From assembly GCA_031655335.1 (NCBI GenBank), contig CP134226.1, positions 3,282,001 through 3,346,000 of the forward strand: a stretch of DNA of 64,000 nucleotides, written 5' to 3'. Shown here in pieces: positions 1-8,632 of the stretch. A program made the position numbers and the translations under genes. This DNA is from Thalassospiraceae bacterium LMO-SO8. GTDB taxonomy: Bacteria > Pseudomonadota > Alphaproteobacteria > Rhodospirillales > Casp-alpha2. How positions within the stretch are numbered: the first letter of the stretch is position 1; each line of letters starts with the position of its first letter. The notes under the pieces were generated by a model that worked only from the letters and a program-made list of their open reading frames with translations, was not told where the DNA came from and did not search any database.

Positions 1-2
1 TC

Positions 3-608
3 AAGGGTCATGTGCCCATGCCGGAATTTTTCGACGTCGCCCCCTCGGGCGGCGACGGCACGGATACCTTTCCGGAGGTTCTCGCGGCGGCCCGCGCGGC
101 GGCGGGGATCGTCGTCATCGATACGCCGGGCAGCGCCACGCCGTTGTCGGAAGCCGTCCATTCCCATGCCGATACCCTGGTCACGCCCCTGAACGACAGT
201 TTCATCGACCTGGACGTCCTGGCCCGGGTCGAGGTCGGCAACGAGATGACCGTGAAGGGGCCCAGTCAGTATGCGGAAATGGTCTGGAAGCAGAAGATCG
301 CCCGCGCCCGGCGCGACGGCGGCAAGATGGACTGGGTCGTGCTGCGCAACCGCCTGAGCCCGCTTGATTCGCGCAACCGCCAGGAAATGGAAAAGGCGCT
401 TAACCAGCTTGCCCAACGCATCGGGTTCCGCTTTCTGCCCGGGTTCGGCGAACGGGTGATCTACCGTGAACTGTTCCTGGCCGGGCTGACCATCATGGAC
501 ATTAAGGAAACCGGCGATCCGGCGGCCATGTCGATGTCGCATCTGGCGGCGCGCCAGGAAGTCCGCGCCCTGATCGGCGCGCTTCACCTGCCGCCGCCGC
601 CGGCCTAG
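3..608 (+). CDS. mipZ: Division plane positioning ATPase MipZ (C-terminal part, cut by window edge)
   Basis: The frame is open to the left edge, so the N-terminal part (Walker A and the first strands) lies outside the window. The visible part runs from the central ATPase region (IDTPGS, probably the Walker B area, near residue 38 from the first in-window GTG at 12) through the MipZ blocks KGPSQYAEMVW, LRNRLSPLDSRNR and GERVIYRELF to the C-terminus. In Caulobacter MipZ is a ParA-like ATPase that forms a bipolar gradient through ParB and inhibits FtsZ, placing the septum at midcell. The family is about 270-300 residues, so roughly a quarter to a third is missing. Identity is confident because the C-terminal blocks are family-specific; which upstream start is used cannot be seen. 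Confidence 0.93.
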   Translation, partial: KGHVPMPEFFDVAPSGGDGTDTFPEVLAAARAAAGIVVIDTPGSATPLSEAVHSHADTLVTPLNDSFIDLDVLARVEVGNEMTVKGPSQYAEMVWKQKIARARRDGGKMDWVVLRNRLSPLDSRNRQEMEKALNQLAQRIGFRFLPGFGERVIYRELFLAGLTIMDIKETGDPAAMSMSHLAARQEVRALIGALHLPPPPA

Positions 609-679
609 GCCAGAGGATTTCCACTTCGCTGGCGAACGACGCCCGAACACCTTATCTTTCAAGGCGAAGGACAGGGGTC

Positions 680-1408
680 ATGGGCAACGACGACAAGCTT
701 GCGAAATCGGATACTGCCGGCGCGCCCGCCAAGCGGGCGGACGTCGACGCGTTCCTGGACAAGCTGTCGCGCGCGCCCGTGCAGGCGCGCGGGGACGGGC
801 GCGGCCGGTTGATGTTCGGCATGGATGCGACGGCCAGCCGCCAGCCGACCTGGGACAGCGCCGCCCGCCTGCAAGGCGAGATGTTCCAGGTAACGCGCGA
901 ACTCGGCGGCCTCGACGTGCAGCTCGCGTTCTTTCGTGGTTTCGGGGAATTCAAGGTCTCGAAATGGACCGGCGACACGCATGAACTGACCCGGCTGATG
1001 ACCGGCGTCGGATGCCTGGCCGGCGAAACGCAGATCGGCAAGCTTTTGAAGCATGCCGTGAACGAAACCCGCAAGCGCCGGGTCAACGCCCTGGTCTATG
1101 TCGGCGACAGTTTCGAAGAGGACGTCGACGCATTGGGCAGGACCGCGGGCGAACTGGGCCTGTTGGGTGTGCCCGTGTTCATGTTCCATGAAGGCGAGGA
1201 CCCCGTCGCCCGGTTCGGGTTCCAGCAGATCGCGAAACTGTCCGGCGGCGCCTATTGTTCGTTCGACGCGGCCAGCGCCGACACGCTGAAGGAATTGCTC
1301 GCCGCCGTCGCGGTCTATGCGGCGGGCGGGCGGCGGGCGCTGGAAAACCACGCCAAGGCCAAGGGCGGCGAGACCCTGCGCATCGCCCATCAGATCAAGG
1401 GAGCCTAG
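680..1408 (+). CDS. VWA-domain protein paired with a J-domain membrane protein
   Basis: 242 residues, no signal peptide or membrane segment, so probably cytoplasmic. A von Willebrand factor A-like fold is suggested by the strand RGRLMFGMDATAS (residues about 41-53), where D49, T51 and S53 fit the DxS/TxS metal-ion site, and by the later strand NALVYVGDSFEED. VWA domains usually bind a protein partner through the metal. The start has a good ribosome site (AAGGACAGGGG just upstream). The next gene starts 5 bases after the stop and encodes a membrane-anchored J-domain protein, so the two are co-transcribed and probably act together. The substrate is unknown. VWA fold fairly sure; function not assigned. 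Confidence 0.75.
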   Translation: MGNDDKLAKSDTAGAPAKRADVDAFLDKLSRAPVQARGDGRGRLMFGMDATASRQPTWDSAARLQGEMFQVTRELGGLDVQLAFFRGFGEFKVSKWTGDTHELTRLMTGVGCLAGETQIGKLLKHAVNETRKRRVNALVYVGDSFEEDVDALGRTAGELGLLGVPVFMFHEGEDPVARFGFQQIAKLSGGAYCSFDAASADTLKELLAAVAVYAAGGRRALENHAKAKGGETLRIAHQIKGA

Positions 1409-1413
1409 GCGCC

Positions 1414-2145
1414 ATGTCCTATCTGGTGCTGGGCGTGGCCCTGTTGGCGGCCTTCCTGATCGGCGCGCGCTGGTACGCGACCGCGAACGTCAAAACCTTG
1501 AAGAAAGTCCTGTTCTACGTGGTCGGCATTCTGGCCGTGGTGCTGGCGCTGTTCTTCGTCATCACCGGGCGGTTCGGCTGGGCCGTGTTCGCGGCCTCTG
1601 CGCTGATCCCCATGCTGCTGCGGGCGCGGATGGTGTACCGCGCGGCACGCAATTTCTCGCGCATGGCCGGGGCCGGGCAGGGGGCGCCCACGGGCCAGAC
1701 GTCGGACGTGGAAACCCGCTTCCTGCGCATGGGGTTGGACCATGACACGGGCGACGTCTGGGGCGAGGTCGTCGACGGCCCCTACAAGGGACGCCGGCTG
1801 GACGACATGACGGTGTCGGAGAAACTGGACCTGTTGCGTCACTGCTGGACCGAGGACGAGGCCTCGGCCCGTGTCCTCGAAGCCTATCTGGACCGGGTCC
1901 ATCCCGACTGGCGGGACCGCGCCGACGACGCCGGACCGCAACCCGGCGGCGCCGGGGCGCCCCGTTCGGGCGCCATGACGCGGGCAGAGGCATTGGCGGT
2001 TCTGGGTCTGTCCGAAGGGGCGAGCCGCCAGGACATCAAGGCCGCTTACCAGCGCATCATTTCCGGTCTGCACCCGGACCGCGGCGGATCGGACTATCTG
2101 GCGGCCCAGGTCAACGAGGCCAAGGACGTGTTGCTGGGCGATTGA
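1414..2145 (+). CDS. Membrane-anchored protein with C-terminal J domain (TIM14/Pam18-like)
   Basis: 243 residues. Hydrophobic segments at about residues 2-18 and 32-50, with a third near 55-70, anchor the N-terminus. A soluble middle part is followed by a C-terminal J domain (about 187-243) with the HPD motif at 220-222 in the context HPDRGGSD. That HPDRGG form and the terminal position recall the mitochondrial import co-chaperone Pam18/TIM14 and its alphaproteobacterial relatives. J domains stimulate DnaK ATPase, so this protein probably recruits DnaK to the inner membrane. An ATG 159 bases upstream in the same frame lies inside the VWA gene and was rejected; the chosen start follows the VWA stop by 5 bases and gives the membrane segment at the N-terminus. 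Confidence 0.85.
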   Translation: MSYLVLGVALLAAFLIGARWYATANVKTLKKVLFYVVGILAVVLALFFVITGRFGWAVFAASALIPMLLRARMVYRAARNFSRMAGAGQGAPTGQTSDVETRFLRMGLDHDTGDVWGEVVDGPYKGRRLDDMTVSEKLDLLRHCWTEDEASARVLEAYLDRVHPDWRDRADDAGPQPGGAGAPRSGAMTRAEALAVLGLSEGASRQDIKAAYQRIISGLHPDRGGSDYLAAQVNEAKDVLLGD

Positions 2146-2357
2146 GGGATTTCGTCCGGGCAAAAGCGATTCGCGTTACGGTTCCGTGATGACCGGCGGC
2201 GCCAAAGGCGAAAACGGGAGAAATCCGGGGGGCATGGCCGAGTCAATCGGGCGGTTGCGGCGCCGGGGGCGGTATGGCACAAAATGGCCCCACCCCTGCG
2301 GCCGGTATTCGGTGGTACGGTGCCGATGCATTTGAAGACACAGCAGAAAGTCGCGAT

Positions 2358-3227
2358 ATGAACGCACCCGTCCGGAAGGCCGTCCTACCCGTCGCGGGTC
2401 TGGGCACACGATTCCTGCCCGCGACCAAGGCGATGGCCAAGGAAATGCTGCCCATCGTCGACAAGCCGCTGATCCAGTACGCCATCGAAGAAGCGCGGGC
2501 CGCCGGGATCGAGGATTTCGTCCTGGTCACCGGGCGCGGCAAGACGATCATGGAAGACCACTTCGATCATGCGGTGGAACTGGAACAGGTTCTTCAGGCG
2601 CGCGGCAAGACCCGCGAGCTTGAGATCGTCCACGACGCCATGGTGCCGGCGGGCCATCTGGCCTATGCGCGGCAACAGAATCCGCTGGGCCTGGGGCACG
2701 CCATCTGGTGCGCGCGCCAGATGGTCGCGGGCGAGCCCTTCGCGGTGTTGCTGCCGGACGATCTGGTGCAGGCGGAACCGGGGTGCCTGACGCAGATGAT
2801 GGAAGCCTACCGGGAAGTGGGCGGCAACATCGTCGCGGTCGAGGACGTGCCCCTTGAGGACACCAACAAATACGGCATCCTGGATGTCGCCGAGGACGAC
2901 GGCCGCCTGGCCCGCGCCAGGGGACTGGTGGAAAAACCGGATCCGTCGGTCGCCCCCTCGACCCTGTCGATCATCGGCCGCTATATCCTGCAACCCCAGG
3001 TGTTCGAACATCTGGACCGTCATGAAAAAGGTGCCGGCGGTGAAATTCAGCTGACCGATGCCATGGCCAAGACCCTGGACACGGTGCCGTTCCACGGGCT
3101 GCGGTTCAAGGGCCGGCGCTTCGATTGCGGGTCCAAGGCCGGGTTCATCGAAGCCAATGTCGCCTTCGCGCTGGAACGGCCGGACATGGCCGACCGCGTC
3201 CGCGCCACTTTGAAAACCTACCTCTGA
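2358..3227 (+). CDS. galU: UTP--glucose-1-phosphate uridylyltransferase
   Basis: 289 residues, the usual GalU length. The N-terminal nucleotide-binding loop AGLGTRFLPATK (residues 13-24) and KEMLP (28-32) are diagnostic; LPDDL in the middle is the metal/nucleotide site region. It makes UDP-glucose from UTP and glucose-1-phosphate in the cytoplasm. I preferred the ATG at 2358 over an in-frame ATG 84 bases upstream because the extension (rich in G, A and D) has no counterpart in the family. It is followed 13 bases later by ugd, which oxidises the UDP-glucose, and then by a phosphohexomutase that can supply glucose-1-phosphate, so the three genes form a sugar-nucleotide operon. Confidence 0.95.
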   Translation: MNAPVRKAVLPVAGLGTRFLPATKAMAKEMLPIVDKPLIQYAIEEARAAGIEDFVLVTGRGKTIMEDHFDHAVELEQVLQARGKTRELEIVHDAMVPAGHLAYARQQNPLGLGHAIWCARQMVAGEPFAVLLPDDLVQAEPGCLTQMMEAYREVGGNIVAVEDVPLEDTNKYGILDVAEDDGRLARARGLVEKPDPSVAPSTLSIIGRYILQPQVFEHLDRHEKGAGGEIQLTDAMAKTLDTVPFHGLRFKGRRFDCGSKAGFIEANVAFALERPDMADRVRATLKTYL

Positions 3228-3240
3228 AGGAAGTCACAGC

Positions 3241-4563
3241 ATGCATGTCGCCGTCGTCGGGACCGGATACGTGGGATTGGTGTCCGGGGCCTGTTTCTCC
3301 GAATTCGGCCACCACGTCATTTGCGTCGACAAGGACGAAAAGAAGATCGCGGGCCTGAAGCGGGGCGAAATGCCGATCTATGAGCCCGGCCTGCAGAAGC
3401 TGGTCGAAGGCAATGCCGAGTCCGGGCGTCTCAGCTTCACCACGGACCTGGCCGAGGCGGTGAAGGATGCGGACGCCGTGTTCATCGCCGTCGGCACGCC
3501 GTCGCGCCGTGGCGACGGGCATGCGGACCTGTCCTATGTCTATGCGGCGGCGGAAGAGATCGCCGCCGCCATCAGCGGCTATACGGTCGTGGTCACCAAG
3601 TCGACGGTGCCCGTCGGCACGGGGGCCGAGGTCGAGCGGATCATCCGTGCGGCCCGGCCCGACGCCCAGTTCGACGTGGTGTCGAATCCGGAATTCCTGC
3701 GCGAAGGGGCGGCGATCGAGGACTTCATGCGCCCCGACCGGGTCGTCATCGGCACGGATTCCGAGGATGCCCGCGAAGTGATGCGCGAACTTTACCGCCC
3801 GCTGTACCTGATCGAGACGCCGATCGTGTTCACCCGGCGCCAGACGTCGGAGCTTATCAAATACGCGGCTAACACCTTCCTCGCGACCAAGATCACCTTC
3901 ATCAACGAGATCGCCGACCTGTGCGAGATCCTGGACGCCGACGTGCAGGACGTGGCCCGGGGCATCGGCCTGGACGGGCGCATCGGGCGCAAGTTCCTGC
4001 ACGCGGGGCCGGGCTATGGCGGATCCTGCTTTCCCAAGGACACGCTCGCCCTGGTGCGCACGGCGCAGGACGCGGGATCGCCGCTGCGCATCGTGGAAAC
4101 CGTGGTCGACATCAACGCCAAGCGCAAGAAGGCCATGGCGCAGAAGATCATCGACGCCTGCGGCGGCTCGGTTTCCGGCAAGACGATCGCGGTTCTGGGC
4201 CTGACCTTCAAGCCCAACACGGACGACATGCGGGATTCTCCGTCCCTGGACATCGTGCCCGCCCTGATCGCGGCCGGGGCCAAGGTCCGGGCCTATGATC
4301 CCAAGGGCATGGACGAAGCCAAGCATATGCTGGACGGCGTCGACTGGTGCAAGGGCGCCTACGACACCATGGGTGATGCTGATGCGCTGGCCATCCTGAC
4401 CGAATGGAACGAATTCCGCGCCCTCGATCTCGACAAGGTCCGGAGCCTGATGAAGACGCCGGTGATGATCGACCTGCGCAACATCTATAATCCGGACGAT
4501 ATGGCCGAAGCCGGGTTCGATTATACTTGCATCGGCAAATCGAAAGTGTCGGCGGCAAGCTGA
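3241..4563 (+). CDS. ugd: UDP-glucose 6-dehydrogenase
   Basis: 440 residues, typical of the family. The N-terminal Rossmann motif GTGYVG is at residues 7-12. The catalytic cysteine is C263 in GGSCFPKD, which forms the thiohemiacetal/thioester intermediate during two-step NAD-dependent oxidation of UDP-glucose to UDP-glucuronate. The C-terminal NAD/UDP-binding domain (GLTFKPNTDDMRDSPS) is intact. Product use is likely in exopolysaccharide, capsule or LPS modification; no glycosyltransferase lies in the window, so the polymer cannot be named. It sits between galU and a phosphohexomutase with short spacers. Confidence 0.96.
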   Translation: MHVAVVGTGYVGLVSGACFSEFGHHVICVDKDEKKIAGLKRGEMPIYEPGLQKLVEGNAESGRLSFTTDLAEAVKDADAVFIAVGTPSRRGDGHADLSYVYAAAEEIAAAISGYTVVVTKSTVPVGTGAEVERIIRAARPDAQFDVVSNPEFLREGAAIEDFMRPDRVVIGTDSEDAREVMRELYRPLYLIETPIVFTRRQTSELIKYAANTFLATKITFINEIADLCEILDADVQDVARGIGLDGRIGRKFLHAGPGYGGSCFPKDTLALVRTAQDAGSPLRIVETVVDINAKRKKAMAQKIIDACGGSVSGKTIAVLGLTFKPNTDDMRDSPSLDIVPALIAAGAKVRAYDPKGMDEAKHMLDGVDWCKGAYDTMGDADALAILTEWNEFRALDLDKVRSLMKTPVMIDLRNIYNPDDMAEAGFDYTCIGKSKVSAAS

Positions 4564-4603
4564 CCGCCGGTCCGGCGCGGCGCGAACAAGGACGTAACCT
4601 TTC

Positions 4604-5989
4604 ATGGCGGATAGCCACAGCTTCAATCCCAGCATCCTGCGCGAATACGACATCCGCGGCACCGTGGGCGACACCTTGGGGCCCCGGGACATGTTCGCCA
4701 TCGGCCGGGCGTTCGGCACCCTGCTGGTGCGCGCCGGCGGCAGAAGTGCTTCCACGGGGTATGATGGGCGCCTGAGTTCACCCGAACTGGAAGCGGCCCT
4801 GGCCGACGGCCTGCGCGCCGCCGGGGTCGACGTCAAGCGGGTCGGGCTTGGGCCGACGCCCATGCTTTATTTCGCCACCTACCATCTGGGCACGGACGCG
4901 GGCCTGATGGTCACGGGCTCGCACAACCCGCCGGAATTCAACGGCGTGAAGATGGTGATGCAGGGGCGGTCGTTCTTCGGCGCCGATATCCAAAGGCTGG
5001 GCGCCCTGGCGGCCCAGGGGGATTACGCCACGGGCAGCGGCGGCGAGGCCAGGATCGACATCATGGACGCCTACGTGGCGCGCCTGTTGCAGGATTTCGA
5101 CGGCGCCAAGCCGCTGACGGTCGCCTGGGACGCGGGCAACGGGGCGGCGGGCGAGGCCCTGGTCAAGCTGGTCGCCGGCCTGCCGGGCCGTCATATCCTG
5201 TTGAACGAAACCATCGACGGTACGTTCCCGGCCCATCACCCCGATCCGACGGTGGAAAAGAACCTGGCGCAGTTGAAGGCCGCGGTGGCGGCGAACGGCT
5301 GCGACCTCGGCATCGCCTTTGACGGCGACGGCGATCGGATCGGCATCGTCGACGGACAGGGCAGGGTGCTGTGGGGTGATCAGTTGCTCGCCATTCTGGC
5401 GCGCGACGTGCTGGCCGCCCATCCGGGGGCGACGATCATCGCCGACGTGAAGACGTCGACCGTGTTCTTCGAGGAAATCGCGCGCCTGGGCGGCAAGCCG
5501 CTGATGTGGAAGACCGGCCATTCCCATATCAAAAGCAAGATGGCCGAGATCGGCGCGCCGCTGGCGGGCGAGATGAGCGCCCATATCTTCTTCAAGGACC
5601 GCTATTATGGCTATGACGACGCGCTTTATGCCGCGATCCGCCTGCTCAACGTGCTGAACGGCACGGAGGCCAGCCTGGGTGACCTGCTGGACGCCATGCC
5701 GAAGACCGTCTCGACGCCGGAAATCCGCTTCGATTGCGCCGACGACCGCAAGTTCCAGGTGGTCGAGGAAGTCCGCGCCCGTCTGGCCACGGAAACGGGC
5801 ATCGCCGTCCACGGCATGGACGGCGTGCGGGTACAGTCGGAGGACGGTTGGTGGCTGCTGCGTGCATCCAATACCCAGCCGGTGCTGGTCGCGCGCTGCG
5901 AGGCCGCGGACGCGGCCGCCCTGGCGCGGCTGAAATCGGCGCTGGCCGGGCAGTTGGCGCAAAGCAACGTGGCTGTGCCGGACCTTTAG
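4604..5989 (+). CDS. Phosphomannomutase/phosphoglucomutase (AlgC/ManB type)
   Basis: 461 residues, as in AlgC-type alpha-D-phosphohexomutases. The phosphoserine loop TGSHNP has the catalytic serine at S106; the magnesium loop DGDGDR is at 240-245; GEMSAHIFF is the sugar-specificity loop and RASNTQP near the C-terminus is the phosphate-binding loop. It interconverts hexose-6-phosphate and hexose-1-phosphate (glucose and/or mannose). After galU-ugd it would supply glucose-1-phosphate for UDP-glucose, and possibly mannose-1-phosphate. Whether glucose or mannose is preferred cannot be read from sequence. It ends 40 bases before the next structured region and is the last gene of the run. Confidence 0.93.
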   Translation: MADSHSFNPSILREYDIRGTVGDTLGPRDMFAIGRAFGTLLVRAGGRSASTGYDGRLSSPELEAALADGLRAAGVDVKRVGLGPTPMLYFATYHLGTDAGLMVTGSHNPPEFNGVKMVMQGRSFFGADIQRLGALAAQGDYATGSGGEARIDIMDAYVARLLQDFDGAKPLTVAWDAGNGAAGEALVKLVAGLPGRHILLNETIDGTFPAHHPDPTVEKNLAQLKAAVAANGCDLGIAFDGDGDRIGIVDGQGRVLWGDQLLAILARDVLAAHPGATIIADVKTSTVFFEEIARLGGKPLMWKTGHSHIKSKMAEIGAPLAGEMSAHIFFKDRYYGYDDALYAAIRLLNVLNGTEASLGDLLDAMPKTVSTPEIRFDCADDRKFQVVEEVRARLATETGIAVHGMDGVRVQSEDGWWLLRASNTQPVLVARCEAADAAALARLKSALAGQLAQSNVAVPDL

Positions 5990-6042
5990 GCCGCCGCTTT
6001 CTTTTCAGATATCAGGTCTTTGGCATCCCTGCGCGGGAGGCC

Positions 6043-6082
6043 AAAAAAACGGAGAGGAACCGTCGTAAGACGATTCCTCTCC
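6043..6082 (-). terminator. Intrinsic terminator, minus strand
   Basis: A nine-base stem GGAGAGGAA/TTCCTCTCC (6051-6059 and 6074-6082) continues, after one mismatch, into CGTC/GACG around a GTAA loop. On the minus strand it is followed by seven T residues (the A-run at 6043-6049). It lies about 210 bases downstream of the D,D-carboxypeptidase stop. The rest of the 306-base gap between the convergent genes (5990-6295) shows no convincing ORF; 6083-6295 holds nothing I recognise. Confidence 0.8.
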
Positions 6083-6295
6083 CTCCCCCTGCCACGCATG
6101 GCACCCGATGGCCGCGCGCAGCATTTCGATCCCATGGACAATTGTGGCAAAATTTGTTGGTTGATGCCACGAAAACTTCGCTGTTGCGCGGATCTCGGGT
6201 GCAAGTAACAGGTGCAAAAGGCACGCCCATGCATCGTCTCCCGGACTAAAAGGCCGGGGGATGGATCGAGAAACGTGCGGAAGAGGGAGAGAAGC

Positions 6296-7537
6296 CTAGT
6301 TCTCGGCCGGAAGGGAGGCCATTTCCAAGGTCTCCGGCCCACGCAGTTCCATGCACGGAATGTGGCGCCGCTCCAGCAGCTTGCAGGCGCGGTAGGCGTC
6401 GCGCTTGCTGAGGCCGTAAACCCGCGCCCGGTGCAGGACCTTGCCGTTCCTCTTGGTCAAGGGAACGATGGAGATCACGCCGCCGTCAAGCAGGGACGGC
6501 AGGGTGTCGCGTGCCTTCATGGCCATGCTTTCGGCCTGTTCGGACTGGGCGAAGGCGCCGACCTGGATGCCCCAGCGCGACTGCTTGTCGAACGCGACGA
6601 TCCGGGGCGGCCCGTCGCCGTCGCCCTGTTCCTCCTCGCGGCCGGGGGGCGTGGGCAGGGGGGCGGGGGCCGGAATGTCGGCCTTGGCCAGCACCGGCGC
6701 ACTGCCCAGTTCTGCGAAGGCACGGTCCAGGTACTTGGCCATCAGATGGTTGCGCGCACTCGACGAATTGGCGCCGAACACGACGCCGATCAGGCGCCGG
6801 CCGTCGCGTTTGGCCGAGGTCACCAGATTGAAGCCGGACGCCCGGATATAGCCGGTCTTGAAGCCGTCGACGCCGTCATAGGTGAGCAGCATCTTGTTGT
6901 GGGTCTTGTGCGACACGCCGTCGAAATCGAACCGGGTGCGCGAGAAGAAATGATAGTACTGGGGAAAGTCGCGGAGAAGCGCGCGGGCCAGTTTGGCCAT
7001 GTCGCGGGCGGTGCTCATCTGCGCGCTGTGGGGCAGGCCCGAGGCATTGCGGAAGGTCGTCCGGTCCATGCCCAGGCGCCGCGCCGTCTCGGTCATTTCC
7101 CGGGCGAACTTCCATTCCTTGCCGCTGTAGTTTTCGGCCACGGCGGCGGCGATGTCGTTGGCCGACTTCACGGCCAGGGCCAGGATCGCGTCGCGCACGG
7201 AAATGGTCTCGCCGGGTTTCAGGCCAAGCTTCGACGGGGGCTGGCCGGCGGCACGGGCCGACATGCGCAGGCGGGTGTTCATGGACCAGCGGCCGTTTTC
7301 GACCGCTTCGAACATCTTGTAGAGGGTCATCATCTTGGTCAGGGAGGCGGGGTAGTTCCGCGTGTCCGCATTGACCGCGTGCAGAACCTCGCCCGTTTCG
7401 GCGTCAATGACCAAGGAGGCATATTTGGCCGCCGCTTGTCCCGGTGAAAGCACCAGGGCGGTCAGCAGAACCAGAGCGGCCGCCGCCAAAAGGCGCAGCC
7501 CCCCTCTTCGTTTAATCGGACGCGTCGTCTCAGCCAT
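6296..7537 (-). CDS. D-alanyl-D-alanine carboxypeptidase (PBP5/6 family) with C-terminal SPOR domain
   Basis: 413 residues. An N-terminal signal segment (basic residues, then hydrophobic 15-30) ends at an AAA site near 35-37. The penicillin-binding catalytic motifs are SLTK (S65, K68), SAN (125-127) and KTG (227-229), all intact. A proline/glutamate linker (about 290-320) precedes a C-terminal SPOR-like domain (about 330-405), which binds denuded septal glycan. The enzyme removes the terminal D-Ala of periplasmic peptidoglycan pentapeptides. The SPOR tail, absent from E. coli PBP5, suggests recruitment to the division site instead of attachment by a C-terminal amphipathic helix. It is transcribed alone, convergent with the galU-ugd operon. 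Confidence 0.93.
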   Translation of the reverse strand: MAETTRPIKRRGGLRLLAAAALVLLTALVLSPGQAAAKYASLVIDAETGEVLHAVNADTRNYPASLTKMMTLYKMFEAVENGRWSMNTRLRMSARAAGQPPSKLGLKPGETISVRDAILALAVKSANDIAAAVAENYSGKEWKFAREMTETARRLGMDRTTFRNASGLPHSAQMSTARDMAKLARALLRDFPQYYHFFSRTRFDFDGVSHKTHNKMLLTYDGVDGFKTGYIRASGFNLVTSAKRDGRRLIGVVFGANSSSARNHLMAKYLDRAFAELGSAPVLAKADIPAPAPLPTPPGREEEQGDGDGPPRIVAFDKQSRWGIQVGAFAQSEQAESMAMKARDTLPSLLDGGVISIVPLTKRNGKVLHRARVYGLSKRDAYRACKLLERRHIPCMELRGPETLEMASLPAEN

Positions 7538-7836
7538 GAGAGCTCTCTTCCCCGTGTTGAGCTGTATGCCTCATTGTCGTCGTCGCGTCGTCCCCCGATT
7601 CGCCGGTATCGTAGCGGAATCCGCTTGCGGCGTCTCCAGAAATTTCGCAGCCGAATCAATATCTTCTTTAAGGATTCATCGTAAACATTTGATTAACGGA
7701 CTGGTCGGCGGGGGGGGGGCGGTCCCCCTGAGCAGGCCGCGGAGGGGGCATCGATGGACATTTTGAGGACAAAAAATTGACACAAAAACAAAAGGTTACA
7801 AGAAGGATAAATTTTTGTGCAATGCATCATGCGCCC

Positions 7837-7866
7837 TTGACGAAAGACCGGCGCAGGGCTTATATT
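7837..7866 (+). promoter_or_regulatory. Sigma70-type promoter of the phasin gene
   Basis: TTGACG at 7837-7842, a 17-base spacer, then TTATAT at 7860-7865 (or TATATT one base later). The -35 is a match to the alphaproteobacterial housekeeping consensus and the -10 is acceptable. Predicted transcription start is near 7873, about 120 bases before the phasin ATG and at the edge of the first CTGC-N3-GCAG palindrome. Confidence 0.65.
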
Positions 7867-7874
7867 TCAACGAT

Positions 7875-7905
7875 TGCTGCATTGCAGCATCACTGCCCGG
7901 CAGTG
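7875..7905 (+). promoter_or_regulatory. Two tandem PhaR-type operator boxes (CTGC-N3-GCAG)
   Basis: Box 1 is the palindrome TGCTGCATTGCAGCA (7875-7889), containing CTGC-ATT-GCAG. Box 2 is CACTGCCCGGCAGTG (7891-7905), containing CTGC-CCG-GCAG. The cores start 16 bases apart. The PHA-responsive repressor PhaR of Paracoccus denitrificans is known to bind CTGC-N3/4-GCAG sequences upstream of phaP. Both boxes cover the predicted start point of the phasin transcript, the expected place for a repressor. No phaR gene lies in this window. Confidence 0.7.
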
Positions 7906-7992
7906 AAAAGCGGGAACCGGAGGCGCCAAAGCGCCCGGACGCCGCCAAGGATGATGTTGATCACCCGACAAAGAACCCAGATGGAGAGTACA

Positions 7993-8592
7993 ATGGCTGA
8001 AGCCAAGAAGCCCACCGCGACCGCGAAACCCGCCGCTGCGCCCGCCGCGCCCGCCAAACCCGCCGCTGCCGCGTCGGCGCCCGCCGCCGGCCAGGTCGAG
8101 GCGGTCGCGCCTGTCGTTAAGGAGACCGTTGAAACCGTCGTCAAGGCCGGCGCCGACGTCGCTGCTAAGGGCGTTGAAAAGGCCGCCACCATGGGCCAGG
8201 AGCAGATTGCCGCGGCCGTCAAGGCCGGCGGTCAGGTGTTCAAGACTTATGAAGACGCGGTTGCCTACAACAAGGAAAACGTCGACGCCTTCGTCCAGGC
8301 CAACAACATCATGGCGAAGGGCATGCAGGATCTGAACAAGGTGCTGTTCGCCATGGCCCAGAAGAACATGGAAGAAACGGTCGACCTGACCAAGAAGATG
8401 TTCGGCTGCAAGTCGGTCGACGACATGGTCAAGCTGCAGAGCAGTCTGTTGAAGACCAATTACGCCAAGGCCTTCGACGAAAGCCGCAAGATTTCCGACA
8501 TGGCCGTGAAACTGGCCGAGGAAGCCGCGGCGCCGATCGCCGGCCGTGTGACCGTCGCCGTCGAAAAGGTGACCAAGCCGATTGCCGCCTGA
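7993..8592 (+). CDS. phaP: Phasin family protein (PHA granule-associated)
   Basis: 199 residues. An Ala/Lys/Pro-rich N-terminal tail (1-40) is followed by a helical phasin domain (about 75-190) with ANNIMAKGMQDLNKVLFAMAQ and QSSLLKTNYAKAFDESRK, the usual amphipathic phasin helices. Phasins coat polyhydroxyalkanoate granules in the cytoplasm and control their number and size. The ATG at 7993 has GGAGAG just upstream and lies behind a clear promoter and two PhaR-like boxes. The PHA synthase gene is 34 kb away in the same window, so synthesis and coat genes are unlinked here. The downstream hairpin ends the transcript, so the gene is monocistronic. Confidence 0.9.
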   Translation: MAEAKKPTATAKPAAAPAAPAKPAAAASAPAAGQVEAVAPVVKETVETVVKAGADVAAKGVEKAATMGQEQIAAAVKAGGQVFKTYEDAVAYNKENVDAFVQANNIMAKGMQDLNKVLFAMAQKNMEETVDLTKKMFGCKSVDDMVKLQSSLLKTNYAKAFDESRKISDMAVKLAEEAAAPIAGRVTVAVEKVTKPIAA

Positions 8593-8632
8593 GGATTTTC
8601 GCCTCACCCAACGTGATGCGGCCCTGAACAAG

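Larger units (their letters stand above)
7538..7992. other. Intergenic control region between carboxypeptidase and phasin
   Basis: 455 bases between divergent genes with no supported gene. The half next to the phasin is AT-rich and holds a promoter and two operator-like palindromes (listed separately). A run of ten G (7710-7719) lies in the middle. The open frame starting at 7777 is continuous with the phasin but its upstream 72 codons show no phasin character and cross the promoter, so it is not taken as coding. Confidence 0.7.

Noticed and set aside
3145-4863. Antisense open frame of 572 codons across ugd
   Set aside because: Shadow frame; starts and ends do not fit any neighbouring gene.
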